Assembly (NCBI RefSeq): GCF_965221685.1
Contig: NZ_OZ244907.1
Source: Palauibacter sp022826685
Lineage (GTDB): Bacteria; Gemmatimonadota; Gemmatimonadetes; Palauibacterales; Palauibacteraceae
DNA: 64,000 nt
Reading direction: 5' to 3' (one strand)
Made by a program: the position numbers and the translations under genes. Below the pieces are notes generated by a model. The model was not told the origin of the DNA. It was given only the letters and a program-made list of their open reading frames with translations, and did not search any database. Positions 52,418 through 60,845 of the stretch are shown here, one piece after another (position 1 is the first letter of the stretch; the number at the start of each line of letters is the position of its first letter).

Positions 52418-52885
52418 TCACTGCGCGAGCTTCTCACGCACACAGCCCGTGAAGCGGTTGAACATAACATTCGAGACCGATTGAATCACGCCGCCGCGCC
52501 CGAACGACGCAAGCCGTCCGGTCAGCGCGATGGACTGCGACACCCATATCCGGGTTCCTCCGACTCCTCCCTCTTCTACAGACTGGAGATGGCTCAACAT
52601 CGTCATTCTCACGTTGCCGCTGCCCCGTCGATCCCGCCCCTCTCCCGTCATCTTCATGTGATGGCGTTGGGCATCGAGTTCGTCGAAGCGGATCTCGCCC
52701 AGGAAGCGGGTCCCGATGGGGCCGAGCTTGAGCCCGATCTCGCCCCGGTACGTGCGCTCGTCGACGGCTTCGAGCAGCGTCGCGCCGGGCAGGCACTCGA
52801 CGATGCGCTCGGGATCCGTCAGGAAGCTCCAGACCTCGTCCACGGTCTGCGGAACCTCGAAACTCTTTTCTATCTCGATCGCCAT
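52418..52885 (-). CDS. coxG: CoxG-type SRPBCC protein
   Basis: A 155-aa SRPBCC-fold protein of the carbon monoxide dehydrogenase subunit G group. Family features are FEVPQTVDEVWSFLTDPERI, VECLPGATLLEAVDERTYRG and KLGPIGTRFLGEI. CoxG is thought to anchor or assist maturation of molybdenum hydroxylases at the membrane. It is divergent from coxD and coxE, its usual partners, but no coxMSL structural genes are in the window. Confidence 0.85.
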   Translation of the reverse strand: MAIEIEKSFEVPQTVDEVWSFLTDPERIVECLPGATLLEAVDERTYRGEIGLKLGPIGTRFLGEIRFDELDAQRHHMKMTGEGRDRRGSGNVRMTMLSHLQSVEEGGVGGTRIWVSQSIALTGRLASFGRGGVIQSVSNVMFNRFTGCVREKLAQ

Positions 52886-53060
52886 CGTCGTTCCTCGGGC
52901 GTTTGCGTGTGTCGCGGAGCGGAGCCGGACGGGGACGGATCACGGTCGGGCGTGGTCTCCGGGGGAGCGGTTATATTGCCGGGAGCGGCTCTACCGCGGA
53001 TCGGCTTCCACCGGAAGCTGAGATTGCCGCGTCGCACCCGCAACCGGGGAGGTCGTCGCC

Positions 53061-53945
53061 TTGCAACCGGACATCGCGAAGATCATCGAGGGACTCGAAG
53101 CGGTGGGCTACATCGCCGACCGGGGGATCGCGACGGCGGTCCATCTCGGCCTCGCCATGGAGAAGCCGCTCCTCGTCGAGGGGGCCGCCGGCGTCGGCAA
53201 GACCGAGATCGCCAAGGCGGTCGCCACGTGGCTCGAAGCGGAACTCATCCGTCTCCAGTGCTACGAGGGGCTCGACCTTCCCACGGCCCTGTACGAGTGG
53301 AACTACCAGAAGCAGCTCCTCCACATCCGCCTGCAGGACGGCGACCGCGATGCCGAGGCGGTCCAGCGCACCATCTTCGGGCCGGACTTCCTCCTCGAGC
53401 GGCCCCTCCTGCGCGCGATTCGCTGCGAGACGCGTCCGGTCCTTCTCATCGATGAGGTGGACCGGGCGGACGAGGAGTTCGAGGCGTTCCTGCTCGAGTT
53501 GCTGTCGGACTTCCAGGTCTCGATCCCGGAGCTGGGCACGGTCGAGGCCCGGACGCGGCCCGTCGTCGTCCTCACCTCGAACGGGACGCGCGAGCTGTCG
53601 GACGCGCTGCGGCGGCGCTGCCTCTACCTGTGGATCGATTATCCCGAGCCGGCGCGGGAGGTCGAGATTCTGCGGCGGCGACGCCCGGACATCGCGGCCG
53701 CCCGGGCGCGGGAGGCCGTGGAGCTGGCCCAGCGGCTGCGGCGCGAGCGGCTCGCAAAGCCCCCCGGCGTGGCGGAGACGCTCGACTTCGCCGCGGCCCT
53801 CGAGCACCTGGGGCCGGGCCCGCTGCTCCCGGCGGCGGCGCGCGACGCGATCGGGGCGCTCGTGAAGGACCCGAACGACCTGGCCGGGCTGACGGAGGAG
53901 CGGCTGGGGGAACTGCTCGCCTCATCGGGGGACGGCGGGAGTTGA
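53061..53945 (+). CDS. coxD: MoxR-type AAA+ ATPase (CoxD-like)
   Basis: A 294-aa AAA+ ATPase with Walker A GAAGVGKT at 41-48 and Walker B VLLIDEVDRADEE. TSNGTRELSDALRRRCLYLW carries sensor and arginine-finger residues. CoxD is a chaperone-like ATPase needed to build the copper-molybdenum site of CO dehydrogenase; MoxR ATPases work with VWA proteins such as the product of the next gene. The TTG start has GGGGAGG eight bases upstream. Confidence 0.88.
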   Translation: MQPDIAKIIEGLEAVGYIADRGIATAVHLGLAMEKPLLVEGAAGVGKTEIAKAVATWLEAELIRLQCYEGLDLPTALYEWNYQKQLLHIRLQDGDRDAEAVQRTIFGPDFLLERPLLRAIRCETRPVLLIDEVDRADEEFEAFLLELLSDFQVSIPELGTVEARTRPVVVLTSNGTRELSDALRRRCLYLWIDYPEPAREVEILRRRRPDIAAARAREAVELAQRLRRERLAKPPGVAETLDFAAALEHLGPGPLLPAAARDAIGALVKDPNDLAGLTEERLGELLASSGDGGS

Positions 53946-55081
53946 CGCCGGAGCGCGTCGTCGACCTGAGCCGGCGACTGCGCGGCGAAGGGGTGGCCTG
54001 CGCGATGTCCGAGTCCACGACGGCCGTCGCCGCGCTTCCGCATATCGATACGGAAGATGTGGAGGACGTGAGAGCGGGCCTCCGCGCGGCATTCTGCTCG
54101 AGCGCCCAGGACCTCGAGGTCTTCGAGCGCTGCTTCCCCGCGTGGTGGCGGGGAGTACAGCCGTCATCCGCGGTCGAGGATCTCCTCTCGAAGGCCGCGC
54201 GGGACCGGGGGGCTCGCCAGCCGGCCGGCACGCCTTCCGGACCGGACGGGCCGCCGCCGATGTCCCGCAACGATCTCGGCGAGGACGTTCGCGACGAGCC
54301 GGACTCCGCGGAGCGCCCGATCGGCGCCGTCTACAGCGCCGCCCACTCGCTCGCGCGGCGCTCCTTCGCCTCGATCGGCGACGAGGAGCTGCGCGAGGTC
54401 GACGCCTGGCTCGAGCGGCTGATGGTGCGGCTGTCCACACGACGCAGCCGCCGACTCGAGCCCGGCGGCCGCCGGGGACCGATCGACGTGCGCAGAACGC
54501 TGAGGTCGCTCGTCGCGCACGAGGGCGAACTCGTTCGGCTGGCGCGGCGGCGGCGACGGCACGTACCGCCGCAACTCGTCGTCCTGTGCGACGTGAGTGG
54601 CTCGATGGAGCGCTACAGCCGCTTCCTGCTGCGTTTCCTGTTGGGGTGCGGGCGCGCGCGAGACATCCAGACCTTCGCCTTCAGCACACGCCTCACGCAC
54701 CTCACGCCGTGGCTGGCCGGCGAAGAGATCGATCCCGCGCTGGACCGGCTGCGGGCCCGCGGCTGGTCGAGCGGGACGCGGATCGGCGAGTGCCTGGAGG
54801 CGTTCGTGACCCGGCACGGCCGGCGGATGCTCGGTCGGCGGACGCTCGTGATCATCCTCTCCGACGGACTCGACCAGGGCGAGGTCGAACCCCTCCGGCG
54901 CGCCATGGGCTGGATTCAGCGGCGGGCGCGCCGGGTGATCTGGCTCAATCCCCTGCTCGAGAGTTCGCGCTACGCGCCCGAGGCCCGGGGCATGCGCACC
55001 GCGCTCCCGTACGTGGACTACTTTCAGTCGGGACACAGCCTCGAAGCGCTGAGGACGCTACCGGGGCTGCTCAGGTTGTGA
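53942..55081 (+). CDS. coxE: VWA-domain protein (CoxE-like)
   Basis: A 379-aa protein with a C-terminal von Willebrand A domain. The MIDAS motif is CDVSGSMERYS, with SSGTRIGECLEAF and IILSDGLDQGE supplying further metal-binding positions. The end (YVDYFQSGHSLEALRTLPGL) is typical of CoxE. The N-terminal half is helical and includes a low-complexity Pro/Gly stretch. The TTG start overlaps the coxD stop (TTGA), the normal CoxD-CoxE pairing for maturation of molybdenum hydroxylases. Confidence 0.88.
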   Translation: MTPERVVDLSRRLRGEGVACAMSESTTAVAALPHIDTEDVEDVRAGLRAAFCSSAQDLEVFERCFPAWWRGVQPSSAVEDLLSKAARDRGARQPAGTPSGPDGPPPMSRNDLGEDVRDEPDSAERPIGAVYSAAHSLARRSFASIGDEELREVDAWLERLMVRLSTRRSRRLEPGGRRGPIDVRRTLRSLVAHEGELVRLARRRRRHVPPQLVVLCDVSGSMERYSRFLLRFLLGCGRARDIQTFAFSTRLTHLTPWLAGEEIDPALDRLRARGWSSGTRIGECLEAFVTRHGRRMLGRRTLVIILSDGLDQGEVEPLRRAMGWIQRRARRVIWLNPLLESSRYAPEARGMRTALPYVDYFQSGHSLEALRTLPGLLRL

Positions 55082-55112
55082 CGGGGGAACGAAGAGACGG
55101 AGATCGAAGGCG

Positions 55113-55152
55113 ATCGCGACGGGACCCGGGAAATTCCGAGCCCCGTCGCGAT
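55113..55152. terminator. Inverted repeat between convergent coxE and HU genes
   Basis: ATCGCGACGGG (55113-55123) is the exact complement of CCCGTCGCGAT (55142-55152). It lies 8 bases before the HU stop and 32 after the coxE stop. It could end transcription from both sides, but no T run follows. Confidence 0.5.
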
Positions 55153-55159
55153 GACCGAT

Positions 55160-55453
55160 CTAGGCTCGGACGCGGTCCTTGAGCCCCTTGCCCGCCTTGA
55201 AGGTGGGAACGTTCATGGCCGCAATCTGAATCGACTCGCCGGTCTGCGGGTTCCGACCCATGCGCGCCTTGCGGTGCCGGGTGCCGAACGTGCCGAAGCC
55301 GGTGACCGTGAAGTCGCGGCCGGCGTCAAGCTCGCCTGCGATGATCCCTTTGCCCGAATCCGTCGAGAAAATGCAGTCGATCACATCCCGCGCGCTGGCT
55401 TTGCTCAGGCCGGCTTGTGAGGCGAGCTTCGCCGCGAAATCGTCTTTGGTCAT
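55160..55453 (-). CDS. hup: HU/IHF-family DNA-binding protein
   Basis: A 97-aa nucleoid protein. Helices at the N-terminus (DFAAKLASQAGLSKASARDV) precede the DNA-binding arm. FGTFGTRHRKARMGRNPQTG carries the conserved RNPxTG turn that intercalates into DNA. The end KAGKGLKDRVRA is typical. A slight oddity is the longer acidic insert around SGKGIIAGELDAG. It has its own promoter. Confidence 0.93.
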   Translation of the reverse strand: MTKDDFAAKLASQAGLSKASARDVIDCIFSTDSGKGIIAGELDAGRDFTVTGFGTFGTRHRKARMGRNPQTGESIQIAAMNVPTFKAGKGLKDRVRA

Positions 55454-55501
55454 CCTGGGTTCTCCCTGTTGAAAGTAAGCTCCGACGAGCGATCCGGGCG
55501 C

Positions 55502-55530
55502 ATAATTCGCCCGCCATCGCGGGATTGCAA
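55502..55530 (-). promoter_or_regulatory. Promoter of the HU gene
   Basis: On the minus strand TTGCAA (55530-55525) and AATTAT (55507-55502) are spaced by 17 bases, about 50 bases before the HU start. The spacer contains a G+C-rich inverted repeat (CCCGC/GCGGG) that might bind a regulator. Confidence 0.5.
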
Positions 55531-55564
55531 GTGTGGCGCTCGATATCGCCTGCGGAAGGGCCGG

Positions 55565-55885
55565 CTAGTGGGCGTCCGCCGAGAACACTTTCCGAGTCAT
55601 CGTGACACCGGCAAGCTTGAAAACCATGTTCCCGATCCGGCCGAGCAGCATCGTCGGCAGGGCCGTGGGCACGACCGTCCCCCACACGGTGCGCAGGAAT
55701 CCGCTCTCCCCGCCCAGGCCTCCGAGCGCGAGCCGCAGCACGGCGAAGATGCCCAGGAAAACGACGAAGTTGAGCAGAAGCCCCAGCACCTGGCGGCCGG
55801 GCGATCCGGTCTCCGCGTCGTAGAGGCCGCCGAAGAAGACCGCAGCCACAAGCCAGAAGATGCAGATTGCGAAGAGCCAGTCCAT
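55565..55885 (-). CDS. Small membrane protein
   Basis: A 106-aa protein with membrane segments at about 2-20, 35-55 and possibly 70-90, starting MDWLFAICIFWLVAAVFFGG. The end is MTRKVFSADAH. GGAGG stands 8 bases before the ATG. No family recognised. Divergent from the YbdK-like gene. Confidence 0.6.
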   Translation of the reverse strand: MDWLFAICIFWLVAAVFFGGLYDAETGSPGRQVLGLLLNFVVFLGIFAVLRLALGGLGGESGFLRTVWGTVVPTALPTMLLGRIGNMVFKLAGVTMTRKVFSADAH

Positions 55886-56007
55886 CAGTGGAGCCTCCGT
55901 GTCGGGAATACGGGTCGGGTTGGGGACGGGGGAACATACATGGCCCCCGGCGATCCTCGAAAGTAGCTTGCCCCCGCGGCTTCGAAACGCTCTCTCGAGA
56001 GGGTCAC

Positions 56008-57111
56008 ATGAAAGCGCCTTCACTCACGCTCGGGATCGAAGAGGAATACCAGGTCGTCCATCCGGAGACCGGCGAACTCACGTCGTTCATCACCGAGATT
56101 CTCGAAGGTGATCCGGAGACGCGCGGGCAGATCCACCCGGAACTTCACCAGGCGTGCGTGGAGACGGCGAGCGAGGTCTGCCGGGATGTGGCGGAGGCGC
56201 GCGATGAGGTCGTGCGCATGCGCCGCCTCGTCAGCGGCACAGTCGCCGAGAAGGGGCTCGCCATCGTGGCCGCGGGCACGCACCCCTTCTCGACCTGGGA
56301 GCAGCAGGACATCACGCCGCTCGACCGTTACGTCGGGCTGCGGGAGGACCTGCAGCAGGTCGCGGAACGGAACCTGATCTTCGGCACCCACATCCATGTG
56401 GGCATCGAGGATCGGGACTTCATGGTCGACGCGATGAACGTCTCGCGGTACTTCCTCCCGCACGTCCTCGCCCTCTCCACCAGTTCCCCCTTCTGGGAGG
56501 GGTCGAAGACGGGGCTTCATTCGTACCGCAGCATCATCTGGCGCAACTTTCCACGCACGGGCATTCCGATGAGCTTCGGAGGGTGGAGCGAGTACGATCA
56601 CTTCATCGAGACGATGGTCCGCTCGAACACGATCCCGGACCCGACGAAGATCTGGTGGGATGTGCGTCCCAACCACAAGTTCCCGACGCTCGAATTCCGC
56701 GTGTGCGACATGTGCACGCGCGTGGAGGAGGTCGTGTGCATCGCCGCCATCTTCCAGGCGCTGGTGGCGAAGCTCTGGAAGCTGCGGCGGGACAACCTCA
56801 CCTTCCGTCTCTACCCCGAAGTCCTCCTGGCGGAGAACAAGTGGCGCGCCGCCCGCTACGGGCTGACGGGAAAGCTCATCGATTTCGGGCGGCAGAGCGA
56901 GCACCCCGCCACCGACCTGATCGTCGAACTCATCGAGTGGTTCCTCGACGACGTGGTCGACGAACTCGGAACCCGCGCGGAGGTGGAATACGCGCTCCGG
57001 ATCCTCAGGGAAGGGTCGAGTTCGCAGCGGCAGCTCGCCGTGTACGAGGAGACCGGCGACGTGCGGGCCGTGGTCCGGCACCTCATGGCGGAGACGCTCG
57101 AAGGGGTCTGA
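56008..57111 (+). CDS. YbdK-type carboxylate-amine ligase (glutamate-cysteine ligase family 2)
   Basis: A 367-aa ATP-dependent ligase of the GCS2/YbdK family. Early motifs are LTLGIEEEYQVVHPETGELT and HPELHQACVETASEVC, and FGTHIHVGIEDRD carries metal-binding histidines. KIWWDVRPNHKFPTLEFRVCD and RAARYGLTGKLIDF follow. The family can make gamma-glutamylcysteine or related gamma-glutamyl compounds; the true substrate is not known from sequence. The ATG has GAGAGGG six bases upstream, and the frame before it has no domain. Confidence 0.88.
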   Translation: MKAPSLTLGIEEEYQVVHPETGELTSFITEILEGDPETRGQIHPELHQACVETASEVCRDVAEARDEVVRMRRLVSGTVAEKGLAIVAAGTHPFSTWEQQDITPLDRYVGLREDLQQVAERNLIFGTHIHVGIEDRDFMVDAMNVSRYFLPHVLALSTSSPFWEGSKTGLHSYRSIIWRNFPRTGIPMSFGGWSEYDHFIETMVRSNTIPDPTKIWWDVRPNHKFPTLEFRVCDMCTRVEEVVCIAAIFQALVAKLWKLRRDNLTFRLYPEVLLAENKWRAARYGLTGKLIDFGRQSEHPATDLIVELIEWFLDDVVDELGTRAEVEYALRILREGSSSQRQLAVYEETGDVRAVVRHLMAETLEGV

Positions 57112-57130
57112 AGACGGCCCCCGCGGGCCA

Positions 57131-58531
57131 CTACATCATGCCGAGATCCCGCGCCGTCCGATCGATGCCCGCCCGGGCCTTCGTCACGAGTTCGTCGATC
57201 TCGTCGCGCGTGATCGTGAGCGGCGGACTCGTGCAGATGACGTCGCGCATGGCGCGGAATACGACCCCTTCGTCATAGAGGTGCTCGTGACAGAGGGCGC
57301 CCACCTCGCCCACGGGCTCGAACAGCGCCCGGGTCGTCTTGTCCTTCGAGAGTTCGACGCTGGCCACGAGTCCGACGCCCCGCACTTCACCCACGAGCGG
57401 GTGATCGTTCAACTCCCTCAACCGCGCCTGGAAGTAGGGGCCGGTGTCCTCCCTCACCCGGTCGACGACGCCTTCCTCCCTCATGATCCGGAGATTCTCC
57501 AGCGCCACGGCGGCGGAGACCGGGTGCCCCGAATAGGTGTAGCCGTGCGGGATCACGCCGCCTTCGGCCAGGACGTCGAACACCGCATCGGTCATGAGCA
57601 CGGCGGACATCGGCAGATAGCCGGACGTGAGTCCCTTGGCGATCGTCATGAGGTCGGCCTCGATCCCGAACTTCTGGGCGCCGAACCACTCCCCCGTGCG
57701 GCCGAAGCCGGTGATCACCTCGTCGCAGACCACGAGCACATCGTTCTCGCGGCAGATGCGCTGGATCTCGGGCCAGTAGTTGTCGGGCGGCACGATGACG
57801 CCCCCGGCGCCGATGACGGGCTCGCCGATGAACGCCGCCACGCGATCCGCGCCGAGTTCGGCGATCTTCTCCTCCACCGCCCGGGCCGCCCGCGCCCCGG
57901 TCTCCTCCGGCGTCTCGTCCGGGGCTCCCATGGCGAACCAGTAAGGGGGCATGACGTGCTCGAAGCCGGGCAGCGGCAGGTCGCCCACCGCGTGCATGGC
58001 CTCGAAACCGCCAAGACTCGCGGCGGCCATCGTGCTGCCGTGATACGCGTAGGTGCGGCTGATGAACGTCTTCTTGCCGGGCTTTCCACGGAGATCCCAG
58101 TACCGGCGGACGAGCCGAACGATGGTGTCGTTCGCCTCGGAACCGGAGCTCGAGAAGAAGGTGTGCGCGATCGCGCCGGGCGTGAGTTCCGCGAGGACCC
58201 GCGACAGCTCGATCGTGGCGGGGGGCGCCGAACGGAAGAACGTGTTGTAGTAGGGGAGTTCGACCATCTGGTCGTACGCCGCCCTCGCGAGTTCCTCCCG
58301 TCCGTAGCCGAGATTCACGCACCACAGGCCGCCCATGCCGTCGAGGATGCGCCGGCCATCGGAGTCGATGAGGTGGCGGCCCTCCGCGCCCACGATCACG
58401 CGCGTCCCCTTCTCGGCGACGACCCGGGGGTCGATGAAGGGGTGGACGTGATGGCGTCGGTCGATGTCCTGCCATTGAGCCGTTGCGATCCCGGCGGGGT
58501 TCGCCGTGGCGGGGTTCGTCGTGGCGGTCAC
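57131..58531 (-). CDS. Class III (omega) aminotransferase
   Basis: A 466-aa PLP enzyme of the beta-alanine/taurine/putrescine-pyruvate type. DGMGGLWCVNLGYGREELA is in the N-terminal part and FFSSSGSEANDTIVRLVRRY binds the cofactor phosphate. D270 lies in CDEVITGFGRTGEWFG and K299 in TIAKGLTSGYLPM forms the Schiff base. It lies first in a GTGA-coupled pair with an M20 amidohydrolase. Because that partner can yield beta-alanine, a beta-alanine to malonate semialdehyde step is a reasonable guess. The N-terminus has a short Thr/Ala/Asn/Pro repeat of no clear role. Confidence 0.9.
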   Translation of the reverse strand: MTATTNPATANPAGIATAQWQDIDRRHHVHPFIDPRVVAEKGTRVIVGAEGRHLIDSDGRRILDGMGGLWCVNLGYGREELARAAYDQMVELPYYNTFFRSAPPATIELSRVLAELTPGAIAHTFFSSSGSEANDTIVRLVRRYWDLRGKPGKKTFISRTYAYHGSTMAAASLGGFEAMHAVGDLPLPGFEHVMPPYWFAMGAPDETPEETGARAARAVEEKIAELGADRVAAFIGEPVIGAGGVIVPPDNYWPEIQRICRENDVLVVCDEVITGFGRTGEWFGAQKFGIEADLMTIAKGLTSGYLPMSAVLMTDAVFDVLAEGGVIPHGYTYSGHPVSAAVALENLRIMREEGVVDRVREDTGPYFQARLRELNDHPLVGEVRGVGLVASVELSKDKTTRALFEPVGEVGALCHEHLYDEGVVFRAMRDVICTSPPLTITRDEIDELVTKARAGIDRTARDLGMM

Positions 58532-59835
58532 GCGGCGCCTCCTGGTTGGTTTATCGGCGCGGACAACATATCAGCCGGCGGTGACTCCACGAGTCCGAGC
58601 GCCGCGTGCAGGAGGACGTTGGCGCCCGCCTCCGCCTGTGCGGGCGTGATGTTCTCCGCCTCGTTGTGGCTGATGCCGTCTTCGCAGGGGACGAAGATCA
58701 TCCCCGTCGGCGCGATGTCGTTCGTGTGCACGGAATCATGGCCGGCGCCGGCCACGATCGGCATGGAGGAATAGCCGCAAAGATCCGCCGCCGCGCGGAC
58801 CGCGTCGATGCACCGGTCGGAAAACCGCACGGGAGGAGAGCGCCAGACGTCATCGAGCCGCCACGCCGCTCCGCGTTCCAGACAGGCGCGGTTCGCCGCC
58901 TCGCGCAGACCATCTTCCATCTCGTCGAGGGTCGAGTCGTCGGGGTGACGGAGATCCACGCTGACGGCGACGCGCCCGGGCACCGTGTTCCGCGACGCCG
59001 GATCCGCGGCCAGAACCCCGAAGGTCAGCCGTCCGTGCGGCGCGAAGTCGCGTTCGATGCGGCGATACGCGTCGACGAGAAACCGCCCGAGCACGGCCAC
59101 CGGATCCGTCCGCCGGGACAGCGGCGTCGACCCCGCGTGCGCCTCCTCCCCCACGATCGTCAGGTCGAACCAGCGGGCGCCCTGCACGCCGGTCACCACG
59201 CCGATCTCGCATCCGTTCTCCTCGAGAATCGGGCCCTGCTCGATGTGCACTTCGAGAGCGGCGGCGATCGGGCGGCCCCCGACGGGGAGCGGGCCGCGGC
59301 AGCCGATGCGGTCGATGGCGTCGGAGACCGTGACCCCGTCCGCGTCCGTCGCGCCGAGTGCGTCCGCGAGGGCAAAGCGGCCGGAGAACACGCCTGAGCC
59401 CATCATGGCGGGAGGAAAGCGGGCGCCCTCCTCGTTCGTCCAGTTCACGACTTCGATCGGACGAGCCGTCCGAACCCCGTGCTCCTCGAGCGTTTCCGCG
59501 ACCTCCAGCGCCGCGAGGACGCCGAGCGGCCCGTCGAACCGCCCGCCCGTCGGCTGACTGTCGAGGTGACTCCCGAGCACGAGGGGGGGTCGGCCGTCGG
59601 CCGCGGCGCCGCCGGTCCCGTCCCGGCGGGCAAACATGTTGCCGATCCCGTCGACGGACACCGCGAGGCCCAGCGACTCCGTCCACCCGCGGAAGAGGTC
59701 GCGCGCCCGACGGTCCTCGTCGCTCAGCGCGAGGCGGTGGACGCCCCCGGCAGGAGTGGCGCCGATCCGCGCCAACTCCTCGAGGCGCCTCCAGAGCCGG
59801 TCTCCGTTCACCCGGAGTTCGGAGATCGCCGTCAC
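58528..59835 (-). CDS. M20-family amidohydrolase (N-carbamoyl amino acid / beta-ureidopropionase type)
   Basis: A 435-aa metal-dependent amidase of the hydantoinase/carbamoylase group. Metal ligands are visible at H90 (GSHLDSQPTGGRFDG), D101, E136 (NWTNEEGARF) and the histidine of EVHIEQGP, with a late histidine in DGISHNEAE. The lid domain shows IVGEEAHAGSTPLSRRTDPV. Family members release ammonia, CO2 and an amino acid from N-carbamoyl-beta-alanine, allantoate or N-carbamoyl amino acids. The coupled aminotransferase favours beta-ureidopropionase. The GTG start has a weak binding site. Confidence 0.87.
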   Translation of the reverse strand: MTAISELRVNGDRLWRRLEELARIGATPAGGVHRLALSDEDRRARDLFRGWTESLGLAVSVDGIGNMFARRDGTGGAAADGRPPLVLGSHLDSQPTGGRFDGPLGVLAALEVAETLEEHGVRTARPIEVVNWTNEEGARFPPAMMGSGVFSGRFALADALGATDADGVTVSDAIDRIGCRGPLPVGGRPIAAALEVHIEQGPILEENGCEIGVVTGVQGARWFDLTIVGEEAHAGSTPLSRRTDPVAVLGRFLVDAYRRIERDFAPHGRLTFGVLAADPASRNTVPGRVAVSVDLRHPDDSTLDEMEDGLREAANRACLERGAAWRLDDVWRSPPVRFSDRCIDAVRAAADLCGYSSMPIVAGAGHDSVHTNDIAPTGMIFVPCEDGISHNEAENITPAQAEAGANVLLHAALGLVESPPADMLSAPINQPGGAA

Positions 59836-59881
59836 GGTCCGGAACCCGTCAATGCGTGTCTCACCGAGCGTCTCGCCGGCT

Positions 59882-60817
59882 TCAATGGGCCGGGGGCGTC
59901 GTGCCGGTGAGGACGGCCGTGACGAGGAGAAGGAGACCCGCCGCGCTCAGCTCGAGGGTGACCGTCGGCGGGAGACGGGGCGGATCCTCGGCTTCCGCGA
60001 CCCGGCCGCGAGCGCGCTGCCAGTTGTACGCGCCGCAACCCGCGATCGCGAGCACGACGAAGAGCTTCAGACTCAGCGTCCGTCCCCAGGGTTCGGTCCA
60101 GAGCGCCGAGACCGCTCCAAGATGGAGCCATGCCGCGAAGAGTCCGGTGACCGCGATGACCGCCGCCGAGCCCAGCGCGAGTGGCGAGAAGGCCGTGATC
60201 CAGTCGACGATGCGGCGCTTCGACGGCGAAGCCCCGCGGCGCCGGCCCAGATAGATGACCCCGGCCATCACGGCCAGCGTGCCCAGCCACACGCCCCCCG
60301 CCACCATGTGGAAGATATCGGCGGTGATCGCGGGAGTGACGAAGTGTTCCGCTCCGGCCGCATGCCCGGCCAGCGCCGGCGTGTACGCGAGAAGGGCCAC
60401 CCCCGCCGTGGCCGCGAGCCAGCCGAATTCCGCCCGCGCGCCTCGCGCCGCGGCGAGCGCGAAGGCCAGCCCGGAGAGGACGACCGCCGCGACCTGTCCG
60501 AGCCACGCCCGACCCCAGGACGTCCCCATCACGAGCAGACGAAGCTCCGCCCCCAGCGGTTCGAACGGATCGCGAAAGACGCTCGCCTCCGCCGCGAGCC
60601 GACCCAGCGTGCCCGCGCCCGCGAGCAGTACCGCGAGGCCGCCGATCCCGGCGGCCAGCCTCTCGGGCGCCACGCCCGCGGCTCCATCCTCCTCCGGCGC
60701 GAACCCCGGAAAGCGCCTGAGGATGACCAGCTTGAAGGCCACCGCCCCCACCGCAACGAGGAGGCCGGAGAACAACGCCCAGCGCGAGAGCGTCCCGATC
60801 AGAAACCACATGTCCAT
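59882..60817 (-). CDS. copD: CopD-family copper-transport membrane protein
   Basis: A 311-aa membrane protein with about eight helices, matching the CopD/PcoD domain. Conserved histidines lie in ALAGHAAGAEHFVTP and DIFHMVAGGVWLGTLAVM. The family is linked to copper uptake or handling, usually with a CopC partner, which is not seen here. It lies 28 bases after the BNR protein gene on the same strand and 46 before the M20 gene. Confidence 0.85.
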   Translation of the reverse strand: MDMWFLIGTLSRWALFSGLLVAVGAVAFKLVILRRFPGFAPEEDGAAGVAPERLAAGIGGLAVLLAGAGTLGRLAAEASVFRDPFEPLGAELRLLVMGTSWGRAWLGQVAAVVLSGLAFALAAARGARAEFGWLAATAGVALLAYTPALAGHAAGAEHFVTPAITADIFHMVAGGVWLGTLAVMAGVIYLGRRRGASPSKRRIVDWITAFSPLALGSAAVIAVTGLFAAWLHLGAVSALWTEPWGRTLSLKLFVVLAIAGCGAYNWQRARGRVAEAEDPPRLPPTVTLELSAAGLLLLVTAVLTGTTPPAH

Positions 60818-60845
60818 CCTGCCGCCGCTTTCGGGCTGCCTGCGA

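Noticed and set aside
52921..52980. TATATT at 52971 as a -10 element for coxD
   Set aside because: No acceptable -35 sequence lies 16-18 bases upstream.
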